Notes: generated from the sequence alone by a model not told the origin. 64,000 nt of DNA from Sphingobacterium sp. LZ7M1 (GCF_024296865.1 NZ_CP101134.1:3224001-3288000); one strand, 5' to 3'; positions 27,773 to 36,037 are shown, counted from the stretch's first letter. A program made the numbers and translations.

Positions 27773-28819
27773 ATGATCAGAACGATGAAAATAATGAAAT
27801 ATGCATTTTTCTGCTTGATCTTGGCTTCGATCAGCAGCGCATGTACAAAGGATGAACAGGGGGTTCCTGAAATCATAGAGAAAGAGCCGAAGCCAACTGC
27901 TGCTTTTACCTATGCTTTGGCAAATGCCAATGACCCCTTTACCTATAAATTCGACAACAAGGGTACCAATTTCATGGAAACACGTTGGTCCTTCGGGGAT
28001 GACAGTACATCCTCTGTGGCTGCACCATCACATACCTTTTTGAATACGGGGACATATGTCGTGAAAATGGTAGCCCTAAATGGAGAAGGATATTGGGCAC
28101 AACGCGAGGAGACGATCCGGATCTCTGCAGCCAACCTGATCAAGGTAAATACCAAGACCCTTGGAGCAGGCAAACTGAACCTTTCCTTCACTACCAGTAT
28201 GGCGGTGAGCAAAACGGAATGGCGTGATGGATATAAATCCTCTGGAGCGATCCTGAGTACCGACAAAACTATTGACCTGACCTTTGACCCGGGAACCTTC
28301 AAGGAAATCCAGCTTAAGCTGACGACGGCTAAAGGATCGGTTGCACTCATGAATCTTTTTGTGTCCGAATTGGGACTGATCAAAGATGTGACTACCTTTG
28401 AGAACATGTTCTCGGTATCCCATGAGAACAATGGTGGCCCGGATGGTGGAGAAGGATCCAAGAAAATGATCGACGGTGATATCACTACCAAAATATTTGT
28501 GGGTGGTGTGGGACCAAATATGAGCTGGCAGTTCCTATTTGACTCGCCGCAAGTCGTGAATGGCTATAGCATGACCTCAGGTAATGACTCGCCAGACCGT
28601 GACCCAAGACGTTGGAAAGTGGAAGGCTCCATTGATGGTAAGACTTGGGTAGTGGTTGATGAAAGAGGTCCAGAATACTTCACGGAAAGAAGGCAGTCTA
28701 GAACCTTTAGATTCACCAATACCACGGCCTATAACTATTACAAATTCTCCATGACTGAATTGAATGGAGGAAGCAACTTCCAGATTTCGGAAGTCCGTAT
28801 CCTCGAATTCCCTCACTAG
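27773..28819 (+). CDS. PKD + F5/8 type C (discoidin) lipoprotein, last gene of the SusCD run
   Basis: 348 residues from the first ATG; ATGs at 27785 and 27794 are also possible and would give a tighter signal. Lipobox ISSAC followed by TKDEQG. A PKD domain spans about residues 40-118 ('TRWSFGDDSTSSVAAPSHTFLNTGTYVVKMVA', the canonical WDFGDG-like core). The C-terminal ~130 residues are a discoidin domain ('SGNDSPDRDPRRWKVEGSIDGKTWVVV', 'YYKFSMTELNGGSNFQISEV'). It is the third copy of this discoidin signature in the operon. A strong terminator follows 31 bases after the stop. Confidence 0.84.
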   Translation: MIRTMKIMKYAFFCLILASISSACTKDEQGVPEIIEKEPKPTAAFTYALANANDPFTYKFDNKGTNFMETRWSFGDDSTSSVAAPSHTFLNTGTYVVKMVALNGEGYWAQREETIRISAANLIKVNTKTLGAGKLNLSFTTSMAVSKTEWRDGYKSSGAILSTDKTIDLTFDPGTFKEIQLKLTTAKGSVALMNLFVSELGLIKDVTTFENMFSVSHENNGGPDGGEGSKKMIDGDITTKIFVGGVGPNMSWQFLFDSPQVVNGYSMTSGNDSPDRDPRRWKVEGSIDGKTWVVVDERGPEYFTERRQSRTFRFTNTTAYNYYKFSMTELNGGSNFQISEVRILEFPH

Positions 28820-28850
28820 AAATTCCACATTAGAATTTAATACGTTAGTG

Positions 28851-28900
28851 AAAACCTGGTTGCTGATTCTGTTTACAGAAAAAGCAATCAGGTTTTTTTT
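28851..28900 (+). terminator. Terminator of the SusCD operon
   Basis: Stem AAAACCTGGTTGCT / AGCAATCAGGTTTT (one G-T pair) followed by eight T in all. It closes the 18-kb run. Confidence 0.85.
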
Positions 28901-29031
28901 AATCATTCCTTTTTAGGAATTATTTTTTCAGTTTGACCTCATTGGAGACACATTGCTAAAACTCGCAAAATGCGCTAGAAAAATCTAAAAGAAATCCCGA
29001 AGCATTCCTGAAAATGTCTTGAATGAAACCA
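28901..29031. other. Intergenic remainder with a weak copy of the 53.45-kb palindrome sequence
   Basis: No gene is seen. Bases 28935-28974 (GACCTCATTGGAGACACATTG...) resemble the left arm and loop of the perfect palindrome at 53452-53501 (GTCTCATTCGGGACACATTC...), by eye roughly two thirds identical over 38 bases. A small AATTCCTTTTTAGGAATT hairpin is at about 28906-28922. Confidence 0.35.
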
Positions 29032-29075
29032 AAAAAAATCTCGCTGCATCTTTTGAAATGCAGCGAGATTTTTTT
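29032..29075. terminator. Bidirectional terminator between the SusCD operon and yajC
   Basis: Perfect 18-bp stem, A7-TCTCGCTGCAT (29032-29049) and ATGCAGCGAGA-T7 (29058-29075), around an 8-base loop. T runs on both strands let it serve yajC (minus) and anything reading through from the plus strand. Confidence 0.85.
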
Positions 29076-29077
29076 AA

Positions 29078-29188
29078 AGTATTTAGTAATTAGTATTTAG
29101 ACACCGATTGAAATAAATCAAGACCTAAATTAACCGATTAAACTATGTAGTAAAGTCTAAATACTAAATACTTTCTACTAATTACTAT
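29078..29188. repeat. Inverted heptanucleotide-repeat element 1
   Basis: Left: seven-base units AGTATTT, AGTAATT, AGTATTT, AGACACC (29078-29105). Right: units AGTCTAA, ATACTAA, ATACTTT, CTACTAA, TTACTAT (29154-29188), which read as the reverse complement family. About 48 bases lie between. The right array runs over the stop codon of yajC (29185-29187). Confidence 0.6.
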
Positions 29189-29496
29189 TTAGCTTCAGTA
29201 TTCAAAGCCTTAGAAGCCTCTAGCGAGATAGCAGTTTTGTCAAAGCGGATTTTCACGCCATTACCTACGTCTACCAAGAAAGTTTTGTCACTTACTTCAA
29301 CGATACGGCCATGGATTCCAGCAGTAGTCACTACTCTAGAGTTTACACCAATTTCTTCGATATATTTTTTGTGTTCTTTTTGCTTTTTCATTTGTGGTCT
29401 AATCATAAAGAAATAGAAAACCACAATGATTAATACCATAGGAATTAACTGTGTAAAGCCACTTCCTCCTACTTGTAATAAAATTGTTGAAATCAT
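29185..29496 (-). CDS. yajC: Sec translocon accessory subunit YajC
   Basis: 103-residue single-pass inner-membrane protein of the SecDF-YajC complex. The membrane segment is about residues 14-32 ('LIPMVLIIVVFYFFMIRPQMKKQKEHKK'); the following 'IGVNSRVVTTAGIHGRIVEV' and 'VKIRFDKTAI' are diagnostic. Located 27 bases after the DUF1573 gene on the same strand. The stop codon is embedded in a heptanucleotide repeat array. Confidence 0.95.
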   Translation of the reverse strand: MISTILLQVGGSGFTQLIPMVLIIVVFYFFMIRPQMKKQKEHKKYIEEIGVNSRVVTTAGIHGRIVEVSDKTFLVDVGNGVKIRFDKTAISLEASKALNTEAK

Positions 29497-29523
29497 TTGT
29501 ATATTATAGTTTATAGTTACTTA

Positions 29524-29967
29524 TTAGATTGCTTCTACTTCACCTTTCAGTTGAACGGTGCTGATGTTTGCCTCAGCGTTGGAAGCAATGGTGATAATTT
29601 TTTGTTGTTGTCCTACCTGACCACTGCTATTGAATTCCACAGCGATTTCACCAACTTTCCCTGGCAATACCGGAGTCGTGGTAAAGGTAGGTGTGGTACA
29701 GCCACAGCTCGCAGAAACTTGGGAAAGGATTACTGGGCTAGTTCCGGTGTTTTCGAATTTGAAAACATGCTTAACCACTTCGCCTTCTTTAATCTTTCCG
29801 AAATCATAAACGGTTTCCTCGAATTGCATCTTTCCGATTCCATCGTTTCCTTTAGTTGCTACTGTTTCGGTAGTATTTTGCGCATCAGCATCTGCTTTCT
29901 TGCCTTCTTGGTTACAAGAAGCAAACAGAACTGTTGCTGCAACAAATGATAAAATAAGTTTTTTCAT
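29524..29967 (-). CDS. DUF1573 lipoprotein
   Basis: 147 residues: lipobox LFASC (Cys18), an acidic/Asn linker, then a DUF1573 domain of immunoglobulin-like fold ('FEETVYDFGKIKEGEVVKHVFKFENTGTSPVILSQVSASCGCTTP'). The SCGCT motif is a family signature. Function is not established; genes of this family are commonly next to yajC and nusB in Bacteroidota. Lies 11 bases after nusB. Confidence 0.9.
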   Translation of the reverse strand: MKKLILSFVAATVLFASCNQEGKKADADAQNTTETVATKGNDGIGKMQFEETVYDFGKIKEGEVVKHVFKFENTGTSPVILSQVSASCGCTTPTFTTTPVLPGKVGEIAVEFNSSGQVGQQQKIITIASNAEANISTVQLKGEVEAI

Positions 29968-29978
29968 GTTAATATGAT

Positions 29979-30929
29979 TTAAGCGATCAATCCCCTACCT
30001 TCTTTTTTGATTCGTCTTTGCGCGTTCAAATCAGCAAGGATTTTATCTAAGATACCATTGATAAAGGTACTACTTTTCAAGGTACTGAATGATTTAGAAA
30101 GTTCGATGTATTCGTTGATGGTAACTTTTACAGGAATTGTCGGGAAATTGATCAATTCAGTGATCGCCATACGCATCAATAGATTATCTACCAAAGCGAT
30201 ACGGTCTGACTCCCAGTTCTTGGTTTTCGCAGCCACCATATCTTGGTATTCATCTGTATATTTGATGGTCAACTTCAATAGATCGATGATAAAGTCTTTG
30301 TCCTCTAACCAACTTGGTGTCAGATCAGCCAATTTGTTTTTTGCAGGAACTTCGGAACTAAAATTCTTGAAGGTCTTGGCAATCATAGCTTGAAGAACCT
30401 CTTTGTCCACTTGCCAATTGATGAAACGTTCATCTAAGGCTTGCTCGATATCTGGAGACTTAAGGATAATCTTTTTGAAGATGTACTTAATGATATCTTT
30501 TTCAGCTGAGATGGAACGGTCTTCAAGATTTAGGTATTCCAGATAGGCCTCTGAGTCCTTGAGTTGGGAAAAGATAGAACGAACAATTTCTGGATCGTAA
30601 TTCCAATCAACTTTATAGCGCTTTACCTTTTCAAGGTACTCACGGTTTTGGCGCAAGGAATCAATGAAGGTATTGCTATTTAATTTTGTAGAAGTAAAGG
30701 TCTTATCTTTATCGCTTGGGATCCACTTATTTGCGATTCCTTCCACATCGACTAGGACATACTCAGCCACTTCATCTAGGAGATTCAGCGTCCAGATGTA
30801 CATTTCATCGACTTCCTCCACACTTTTGAGCAGACTTTTCTCAAAATTGACGATGTTCTTGTCTTCCGACAAGCTGTAGGCATACAATGTCTGCATGACC
30901 TTTACCCTAAGGTGTCTTCTATTTAGCAT
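29979..30929 (-). CDS. nusB: Transcription antitermination factor NusB, long form
   Basis: 316 residues, roughly twice the E. coli protein, as is usual in Bacteroidota. 'NRRHLRVKVMQTLYAYSLSEDK' at the N-terminus resembles the RR-A-LQ-LY opening of NusB; a long helical insertion follows; the C-terminal ~110 residues carry the main signature ('DRIALVDNLLMRMAITELINFPTIPVKVTINEYIELSKSFSTLKSSTFINGILDKI'). It acts with NusE, NusA and NusG at rRNA boxA. First gene of a nusB-DUF1573-yajC cluster. Confidence 0.94.
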   Translation of the reverse strand: MLNRRHLRVKVMQTLYAYSLSEDKNIVNFEKSLLKSVEEVDEMYIWTLNLLDEVAEYVLVDVEGIANKWIPSDKDKTFTSTKLNSNTFIDSLRQNREYLEKVKRYKVDWNYDPEIVRSIFSQLKDSEAYLEYLNLEDRSISAEKDIIKYIFKKIILKSPDIEQALDERFINWQVDKEVLQAMIAKTFKNFSSEVPAKNKLADLTPSWLEDKDFIIDLLKLTIKYTDEYQDMVAAKTKNWESDRIALVDNLLMRMAITELINFPTIPVKVTINEYIELSKSFSTLKSSTFINGILDKILADLNAQRRIKKEGRGLIA

Positions 30930-30977
30930 AATTTATTGAAAGAACGAATATTTAATAAAGAACGATATTATACTATA

Positions 30978-32048
30978 TTATTTTAATTTTCTCATGTCCT
31001 GAATACGCTTTTCAGCTAATTCTTTAGCGGCCTGATGAGTTGAGATATTTTCTTCTTTTGATTTTTGGATAACGTGTCTTGTTGCTGTGTAAATGTAACG
31101 GATCAGGTGATCAGTGCGATCAGCACCATAACCTTCTAATTCCGAGAAACAGCTGATCAATGCACCTGCATTGATTAAGAAATCTGGTGTGTATAGGATG
31201 TTGTTTTCCTTCAGTAATTCAACGGTTTTTTCCTCTTCCAACAATTGGTTGTTTGCAGAACCAGCAATGATTTTACAGCGCATACGTGGAACTGTATCCG
31301 GATTAACGGTTCCTCCTAAAGCACATGGAGCATAAACATCAGCATCCAATTCAAAACTTGTAGAGTACGTAATAGGTTCAGCTTTGTATTTGGCTGCGAT
31401 CTTCATCTTACGCTCTTCGGTCATGTCGGAAACATATACCCTAGCATTCTCAGCACGTAATAGAGAAACCAGATGCTCTCCTACACTACCTACCCCTTGA
31501 ACTGCGATCTTTCTTCCGGCAAGGTTATCATCGCCATAAAGCTCTTTGATAGCAGCTTTGATTCCGTAATAAACACCTTTGGCGGCAAATACGGTTGTAT
31601 CACCAGAACCATTCAATGAAGTTGGCAAGCCAGCAACATAATTAGTTTCTGCGTGAATGTATTCTAAGTCTTTTTGGGTGGTACCAACATCGATGGAAGC
31701 GATAAAGTTTCCATTCAATCCGTTGATAAACCTTCCAAAACGACGCATCAAGACTTCTGATTTTTCGGTTCTGTTGTTGCCAATGATAATGGCACTACCT
31801 CCACCTAGGTTAAGACCGGCAAGGGAAGCTTTGTAGGTGATCGCTTTAGATAAACGCAAGGCATCTTCGATAGCTTCAGCTTCGGTTGCATAAGGCAACA
31901 TACGAACGCCACCGATAGCAGGTCCTAAAGTGGTGTCATGAATAGCTACAATAGCTTTCAAACCAACTTCCTTATCATTACAAATGAAAATATTTTGATG
32001 GTCTGAAACACGCATCAAATCAAATAGCGAGGTAGAATCTTTTTGCAT
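30978..32048 (-). CDS. Leucine (Glu/Leu/Phe/Val-type) dehydrogenase
   Basis: 356 residues; catalyses reversible NAD-dependent oxidative deamination of branched-chain amino acids to 2-oxo acids. Key parts: 'GPAIGGVRMLPY' (substrate glycine loop), 'SKAITYKASLAGLNLGGGSAII' with the catalytic Lys region, 'GRKIAVQGVGSVGEHLV' (Rossmann GxGxxG). In LeuDH the lysine loop usually reads NxGGGK; here the residue after GGG is S, a mild departure. ATG at 32048 is used; a frame to 32054 would need TTG. Substrate preference (Leu, Val or Phe) is not decidable by eye. Confidence 0.88.
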   Translation of the reverse strand: MQKDSTSLFDLMRVSDHQNIFICNDKEVGLKAIVAIHDTTLGPAIGGVRMLPYATEAEAIEDALRLSKAITYKASLAGLNLGGGSAIIIGNNRTEKSEVLMRRFGRFINGLNGNFIASIDVGTTQKDLEYIHAETNYVAGLPTSLNGSGDTTVFAAKGVYYGIKAAIKELYGDDNLAGRKIAVQGVGSVGEHLVSLLRAENARVYVSDMTEERKMKIAAKYKAEPITYSTSFELDADVYAPCALGGTVNPDTVPRMRCKIIAGSANNQLLEEEKTVELLKENNILYTPDFLINAGALISCFSELEGYGADRTDHLIRYIYTATRHVIQKSKEENISTHQAAKELAEKRIQDMRKLK

Positions 32049-32055
32049 AAACAAA

Positions 32056-32078
32056 CAAAATTAACAGGTACAAAATTA
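32056..32078 (-). promoter_or_regulatory. Two overlapping-candidate -7 boxes of the leucine dehydrogenase gene
   Basis: TAATTTTG occurs twice on the minus strand (32063-32056 and 32078-32071). The nearer one ends seven bases before the ATG, the farther one 22 bases. Confidence 0.4.
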
Positions 32079-32182
32079 GCAAATTATTTAGTTCTTTAGC
32101 CAAAAGCCTTAAAATATTCGATTTAAGGCAAACTATTGACATTATCACAACTTTACTGCATAGTTTATTGAAAATTATCCAT

Positions 32183-32190
32183 TATTTTTG
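32183..32190 (+). promoter_or_regulatory. -7 box of the ABC transporter gene
   Basis: TATTTTTG fits TAnnTTTG and ends five bases before the ATG at 32196, predicting a leaderless or very short-leader mRNA. Confidence 0.4.
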
Positions 32191-32195
32191 TTCAA

Positions 32196-33968
32196 ATGAA
32201 GGAACTATCATACCTCAATAAATTTTTCTATAAATATCGTTGGCGCGTAATCCCAGGTGTGATATTCGTAATTATATCCAATTACTTCGGAATTCTGCCT
32301 GCACAGGTCATCCGTGAAGCTTTTGACTTGGTCAAAGAGAACATCGACCTGTACCGGTTGTACGATGGTTTTGATAGGCAATCCATCATCTATGAGGTAT
32401 TCAGTAAATCCCTTCTGTTTTTTGGTATCGTCGTCCTGGTCTTGGCCCTGTTGCGCGGGATATTCCTCTTCATGATGCGCCAGACCCTGATCCTGACCTC
32501 AAGACATATTGAATATGATATTAAAAATGAAATCTACCAGCATTATCAGCAGCTAGATTTCGCCTTCTACCGTAGGAATAATACGGGTGACCTGATGAAC
32601 CGAGCGACGGAAGATGTCAATCAGGTCCGTAACTACCTAGGTCCAGCAATCATGTACGCGATCAATACGGTTGTATTGTCCATCATGATCATCTATGCCA
32701 TGTACAATGTCAATGCGACATTGGCTACTTATGCCCTACTGCCTATCCCGATCATTTCGGTGATAATCCTGTTTGTAAACAAGGTGATCAATAGACGGAG
32801 TGAACGGATCCAGCGTCAATTGTCGCAACTTTCTTCATTTGTGCAAGAGACTTTTTCTGGTATCCGCGTTATCAAGACCTACACCCGCGAACAGGACAAG
32901 ATGGACAAATTCAAGGTGGAAAGTGACCGCTATAAGGACATCAATCTGAACTTGGTTAAGGTCCAGGCTGTCTTTTTCCCTTTGATTATTTTCTTGATCG
33001 GCTTCAGTACCATCATTACGGTATATATCGGTGGCCTTGAAGTGAACGCTGGTAACATCACTGCGGGAAATATCGCGGAGTTTATTATCTATGTCAATCA
33101 ATTGACCTTCCCGGCGATGTCCTTGGCTTGGGTGACTTCGCTTATTCAACGTGCTGCAGCATCCCAGAAGCGGATCAATGAATTCCTGGACACCAAATCT
33201 GATATTGCTACCGGCCAACTGACGCATGAACTGCACGGTGATATTGAGTTGAAGAACGTCTCTTTCACCTATCCGGAGACAGGCATCAAGGCCATAGACA
33301 ATGTCAGTTTCCATATCCCTGCTGGTAAAACCATGGCCATCATTGGAAGAACAGGTTCAGGTAAATCCACCTTGGCCAACCTATTGATGCGCATGTTTGA
33401 TGCAGACCAGGGTGAAATCCTTTATGACAGGCATAACATCAAGGAATATGAACTAAAATCGGTGCGAGAGCAAATCGGCTTTGTACCGCAACAGGTTTTC
33501 CTTTTCTCGGATACCATTGCCCGTAACATTGCATTTGGTCTGGACCAAGTTGATACTCCAAAAGTGGAGCAGGCAGCTAAAGATGCCGTGGTGTATGACA
33601 ATATCGTCGGTTTTGACGAAGGCTTTGAAACCCATATAGGTGAACGTGGAATCACCCTTTCTGGAGGACAGAAGCAAAGGGTTTCCATTGCAAGGGCACT
33701 GGTAAAAGACCCTAGGATCTTGATGTTTGACGACTGTCTATCGGCCGTGGACACCAAGACCGAAGAAGAAATCCTTCATAATCTCGGCAAAATCATGGAT
33801 GGCAGAACCTCCATCATCATCGCCCACCGTATCTCCACCATTAAAAACGCGGACCATATCATCGTCCTGGAAGACGGTAAAATCATCGAAGAAGGTACCC
33901 ACGAACAGCTCCTGAATATGGATGGTGAATACGCCTCCCTCTACGAAAAACAATTGTTGGAGGCTTAA
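32196..33968 (+). CDS. MsbA-like ABC exporter, fused permease/ATPase
   Basis: 590-residue half-transporter that works as a homo- or heterodimer in the inner membrane. Six-helix type IV exporter domain at about residues 15-320 with the coupling-region phrase 'SSFVQETFSGIRVIKTYTRE'. ATPase domain: Walker A GRTGSGKST at 384-392, signature LSGGQKQR, Walker B ILMFDDCLSAVD, and the H-loop 'IIAHRIST'. The Walker B acid position reads DD rather than DE: the residue after the Walker B Asp, normally the catalytic Glu, is Asp, a feature of degenerate sites in some heterodimeric exporters. Substrate (lipid, drug or peptide) is not evident. Confidence 0.9.
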   Translation: MKELSYLNKFFYKYRWRVIPGVIFVIISNYFGILPAQVIREAFDLVKENIDLYRLYDGFDRQSIIYEVFSKSLLFFGIVVLVLALLRGIFLFMMRQTLILTSRHIEYDIKNEIYQHYQQLDFAFYRRNNTGDLMNRATEDVNQVRNYLGPAIMYAINTVVLSIMIIYAMYNVNATLATYALLPIPIISVIILFVNKVINRRSERIQRQLSQLSSFVQETFSGIRVIKTYTREQDKMDKFKVESDRYKDINLNLVKVQAVFFPLIIFLIGFSTIITVYIGGLEVNAGNITAGNIAEFIIYVNQLTFPAMSLAWVTSLIQRAAASQKRINEFLDTKSDIATGQLTHELHGDIELKNVSFTYPETGIKAIDNVSFHIPAGKTMAIIGRTGSGKSTLANLLMRMFDADQGEILYDRHNIKEYELKSVREQIGFVPQQVFLFSDTIARNIAFGLDQVDTPKVEQAAKDAVVYDNIVGFDEGFETHIGERGITLSGGQKQRVSIARALVKDPRILMFDDCLSAVDTKTEEEILHNLGKIMDGRTSIIIAHRISTIKNADHIIVLEDGKIIEEGTHEQLLNMDGEYASLYEKQLLEA

Positions 33969-34024
33969 AAATTATCCTCAGAAAATATTTTCAAATAATT
34001 CGTTTCCCCTCCTGTTAAATCAGA

Positions 34025-34043
34025 TGTAAAATATTTACATTTG
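34025..34043 (+). promoter_or_regulatory. Palindrome overlapping a -7 box upstream of the DUF3857 pair
   Basis: TGTAAA-ATA-TTTACA (34025-34039) is a 15-base palindrome that overlaps TACATTTG (34036-34043), a TAnnTTTG match 23 bases before the ATG. A repressor bound there would block the promoter. The regulator is unknown. Confidence 0.4.
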
Positions 34044-34066
34044 ACTATAATTATTACCAAATCATT

Positions 34067-36037
34067 ATGAAATCTATGTTGTTAGGCCTCTGCATGGTAT
34101 GTGTATGCCTATTGGGGAAAGCTCAAGACAATCCTTTACCAAAATTGGACTTGGCATTATTCTCTACTGACCACAAGCAGAACGATACTTCGGCACATGC
34201 AATTGTATTATTTGAACATGGGAGAACTGAACTGGAGTACAGCGAAAGCGACCGAGCCTTGATGGTGGTCCACAACGTGCATGTTCGGATCAAGATCTTG
34301 GACAAAGAGGGTGCTAGTTCAGCCAATATCAATATCCCACTCTATAAGTATGGGTCTGATATGGAATATGTGCGGGACCTCAAAGGTAGAACCCATAATT
34401 TTGAAAACGGCAAACTCGTAACAGATGACCTGAAGAAAGAAGCCATCTTCACCGATAAAGCCTCCCAATATAGACATGAATTAAAATTCACCCTTCCCAA
34501 TATTAAAGACAACTCCATTATTGAATATTCTTACAGACTATCATCTCCAGGTGTAAGAACCTTCAGGACTTGGTACTTCCAATCGGATCTGCCAAAGCTG
34601 CATAGTGAATATGTTGCAGTTATTCCCGCAACATTTGTCTATAACACTAACTTGAAAGGCTATTTGCCGTTATCGGACCAGAAATCTACGGTTTTGAACA
34701 AGCATTTCCTTTTGGGTGGTGATAGACAGGATTGTTCGAAAATGACATATATCATGAAGGATGTTCCAGCTTTCAAGGAAGAAGATTATATGTTGGCTCC
34801 TATCAACTATATTTCGTCGATCAACTATGAGCTCAGGACTTACCTCGACCCAACTGGACCGCATACCAATTATGCAAAAAACTGGTCCGATATCGACCAA
34901 GACCTGATGTTGGAAAAAGAATTTGGTGGACAGATTAAAAATAAAGGGGCTTTTAAGGATATAATGCCTGGGATATTGGCAAGCAAAGAAAACAAATTGG
35001 ACAAGGCTAAGGCCATTTACTATTATATCCAGAAAAACATTACGTTCAATAATGTCTTGGGAAAATTTGCTGAACAAGGAATAAAAAAAGCCTTAGAAAC
35101 TAAAAAAGGCAATATTGCTGATATTAACCTCGGCTTGGTAGCGGGATTGAATGCTGCTGATATTGAGGCTTACCCTGTCATAATCTCTACCCGTAACAAT
35201 GGTATCCCAAACTTTCTGTTCCCTGCGATGACGGATTTCAACGCAGTTATCTGCATGGCTAAGATTGATGGAAAGGATTACCTTTTGGATGCCTCTGAAA
35301 AGTTCCTTCCGTTCGGTGAACTGCCCATGAGCTCCATCAATGACCGCGGTAGGGTTATATTTTCGAGAAGCAATTCGGATTGGGTTCCGTTAAAGAATGA
35401 AATATCCTCGAGGAAACAGTATAATATTCTTGGAAAATTGGACAGTACGGGCAAGATTACAGGAACTATCCGTATTCAGTACTCAGGATTGGACGCTCTT
35501 TATAAGAGAAATGAGATAGACAGTTATAATAGCTTTGAAGAATATGAGGAAAAACAGATGGAAAAAGTTACCTCCCTAAGGCTATTGAGCTCCAAAGTGG
35601 AAAATATTGATGACATGGAAAAACCTCTTGTTGAACAGTTGGAATTTGAAATGGACCTAAGGGAAAACTTTAGACCTGATGCGATCCTCTTGAATCCGAT
35701 AATCTACGAGAGAATGAGCAAAAACCCGTTCAAACTGGAGGAAAGAAATTACCACGTGGATTTTGGCGCGCCAAGAAGCGAGACTTACAATATCAATATC
35801 AGCATTCCAACTGGTTATACCATTTCAAACAAACCTAAGGATTCTGCCATGTCCTTACCGGAAAGCACAGCTAAATACACCTTCAGGTCCTTGTATGACA
35901 ACAACATTTTGATGTTGCAGCAAACAACCATGTTGAACAAGGCCATTTTCACTCCCGAGGAATATTTTCACCTGAAAGAATTCTTCTCTAGGATCATCCA
36001 ACAACAAATGACTGATTTTCAATTCAAGAAGATATGA
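34067..36037 (+). CDS. DUF3857 / transglutaminase-like protein lacking catalytic residues
   Basis: 656 residues with a signal peptide ending near GKAQ (residue 19), so exported. N-terminal DUF3857 beta domain (about 50-260), then a transglutaminase-like core (280-420: 'KAKAIYYYIQKNITFNN', 'KKGNIADINLGLVAGLNAADIEAYPVIISTR'), then a C-terminal beta domain. The catalytic Cys position in the GNCAD-type motif is I350, and the His position in the FNH-type motif is Ala ('FNAVICMAKIDGKDYLLDAS'), so it should not be catalytic. Its stop overlaps the next gene's start (ATGA), and that gene keeps both residues. Function unknown; likely an envelope protein acting with its neighbour. Confidence 0.8.
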   Translation: MKSMLLGLCMVCVCLLGKAQDNPLPKLDLALFSTDHKQNDTSAHAIVLFEHGRTELEYSESDRALMVVHNVHVRIKILDKEGASSANINIPLYKYGSDMEYVRDLKGRTHNFENGKLVTDDLKKEAIFTDKASQYRHELKFTLPNIKDNSIIEYSYRLSSPGVRTFRTWYFQSDLPKLHSEYVAVIPATFVYNTNLKGYLPLSDQKSTVLNKHFLLGGDRQDCSKMTYIMKDVPAFKEEDYMLAPINYISSINYELRTYLDPTGPHTNYAKNWSDIDQDLMLEKEFGGQIKNKGAFKDIMPGILASKENKLDKAKAIYYYIQKNITFNNVLGKFAEQGIKKALETKKGNIADINLGLVAGLNAADIEAYPVIISTRNNGIPNFLFPAMTDFNAVICMAKIDGKDYLLDASEKFLPFGELPMSSINDRGRVIFSRSNSDWVPLKNEISSRKQYNILGKLDSTGKITGTIRIQYSGLDALYKRNEIDSYNSFEEYEEKQMEKVTSLRLLSSKVENIDDMEKPLVEQLEFEMDLRENFRPDAILLNPIIYERMSKNPFKLEERNYHVDFGAPRSETYNINISIPTGYTISNKPKDSAMSLPESTAKYTFRSLYDNNILMLQQTTMLNKAIFTPEEYFHLKEFFSRIIQQQMTDFQFKKI

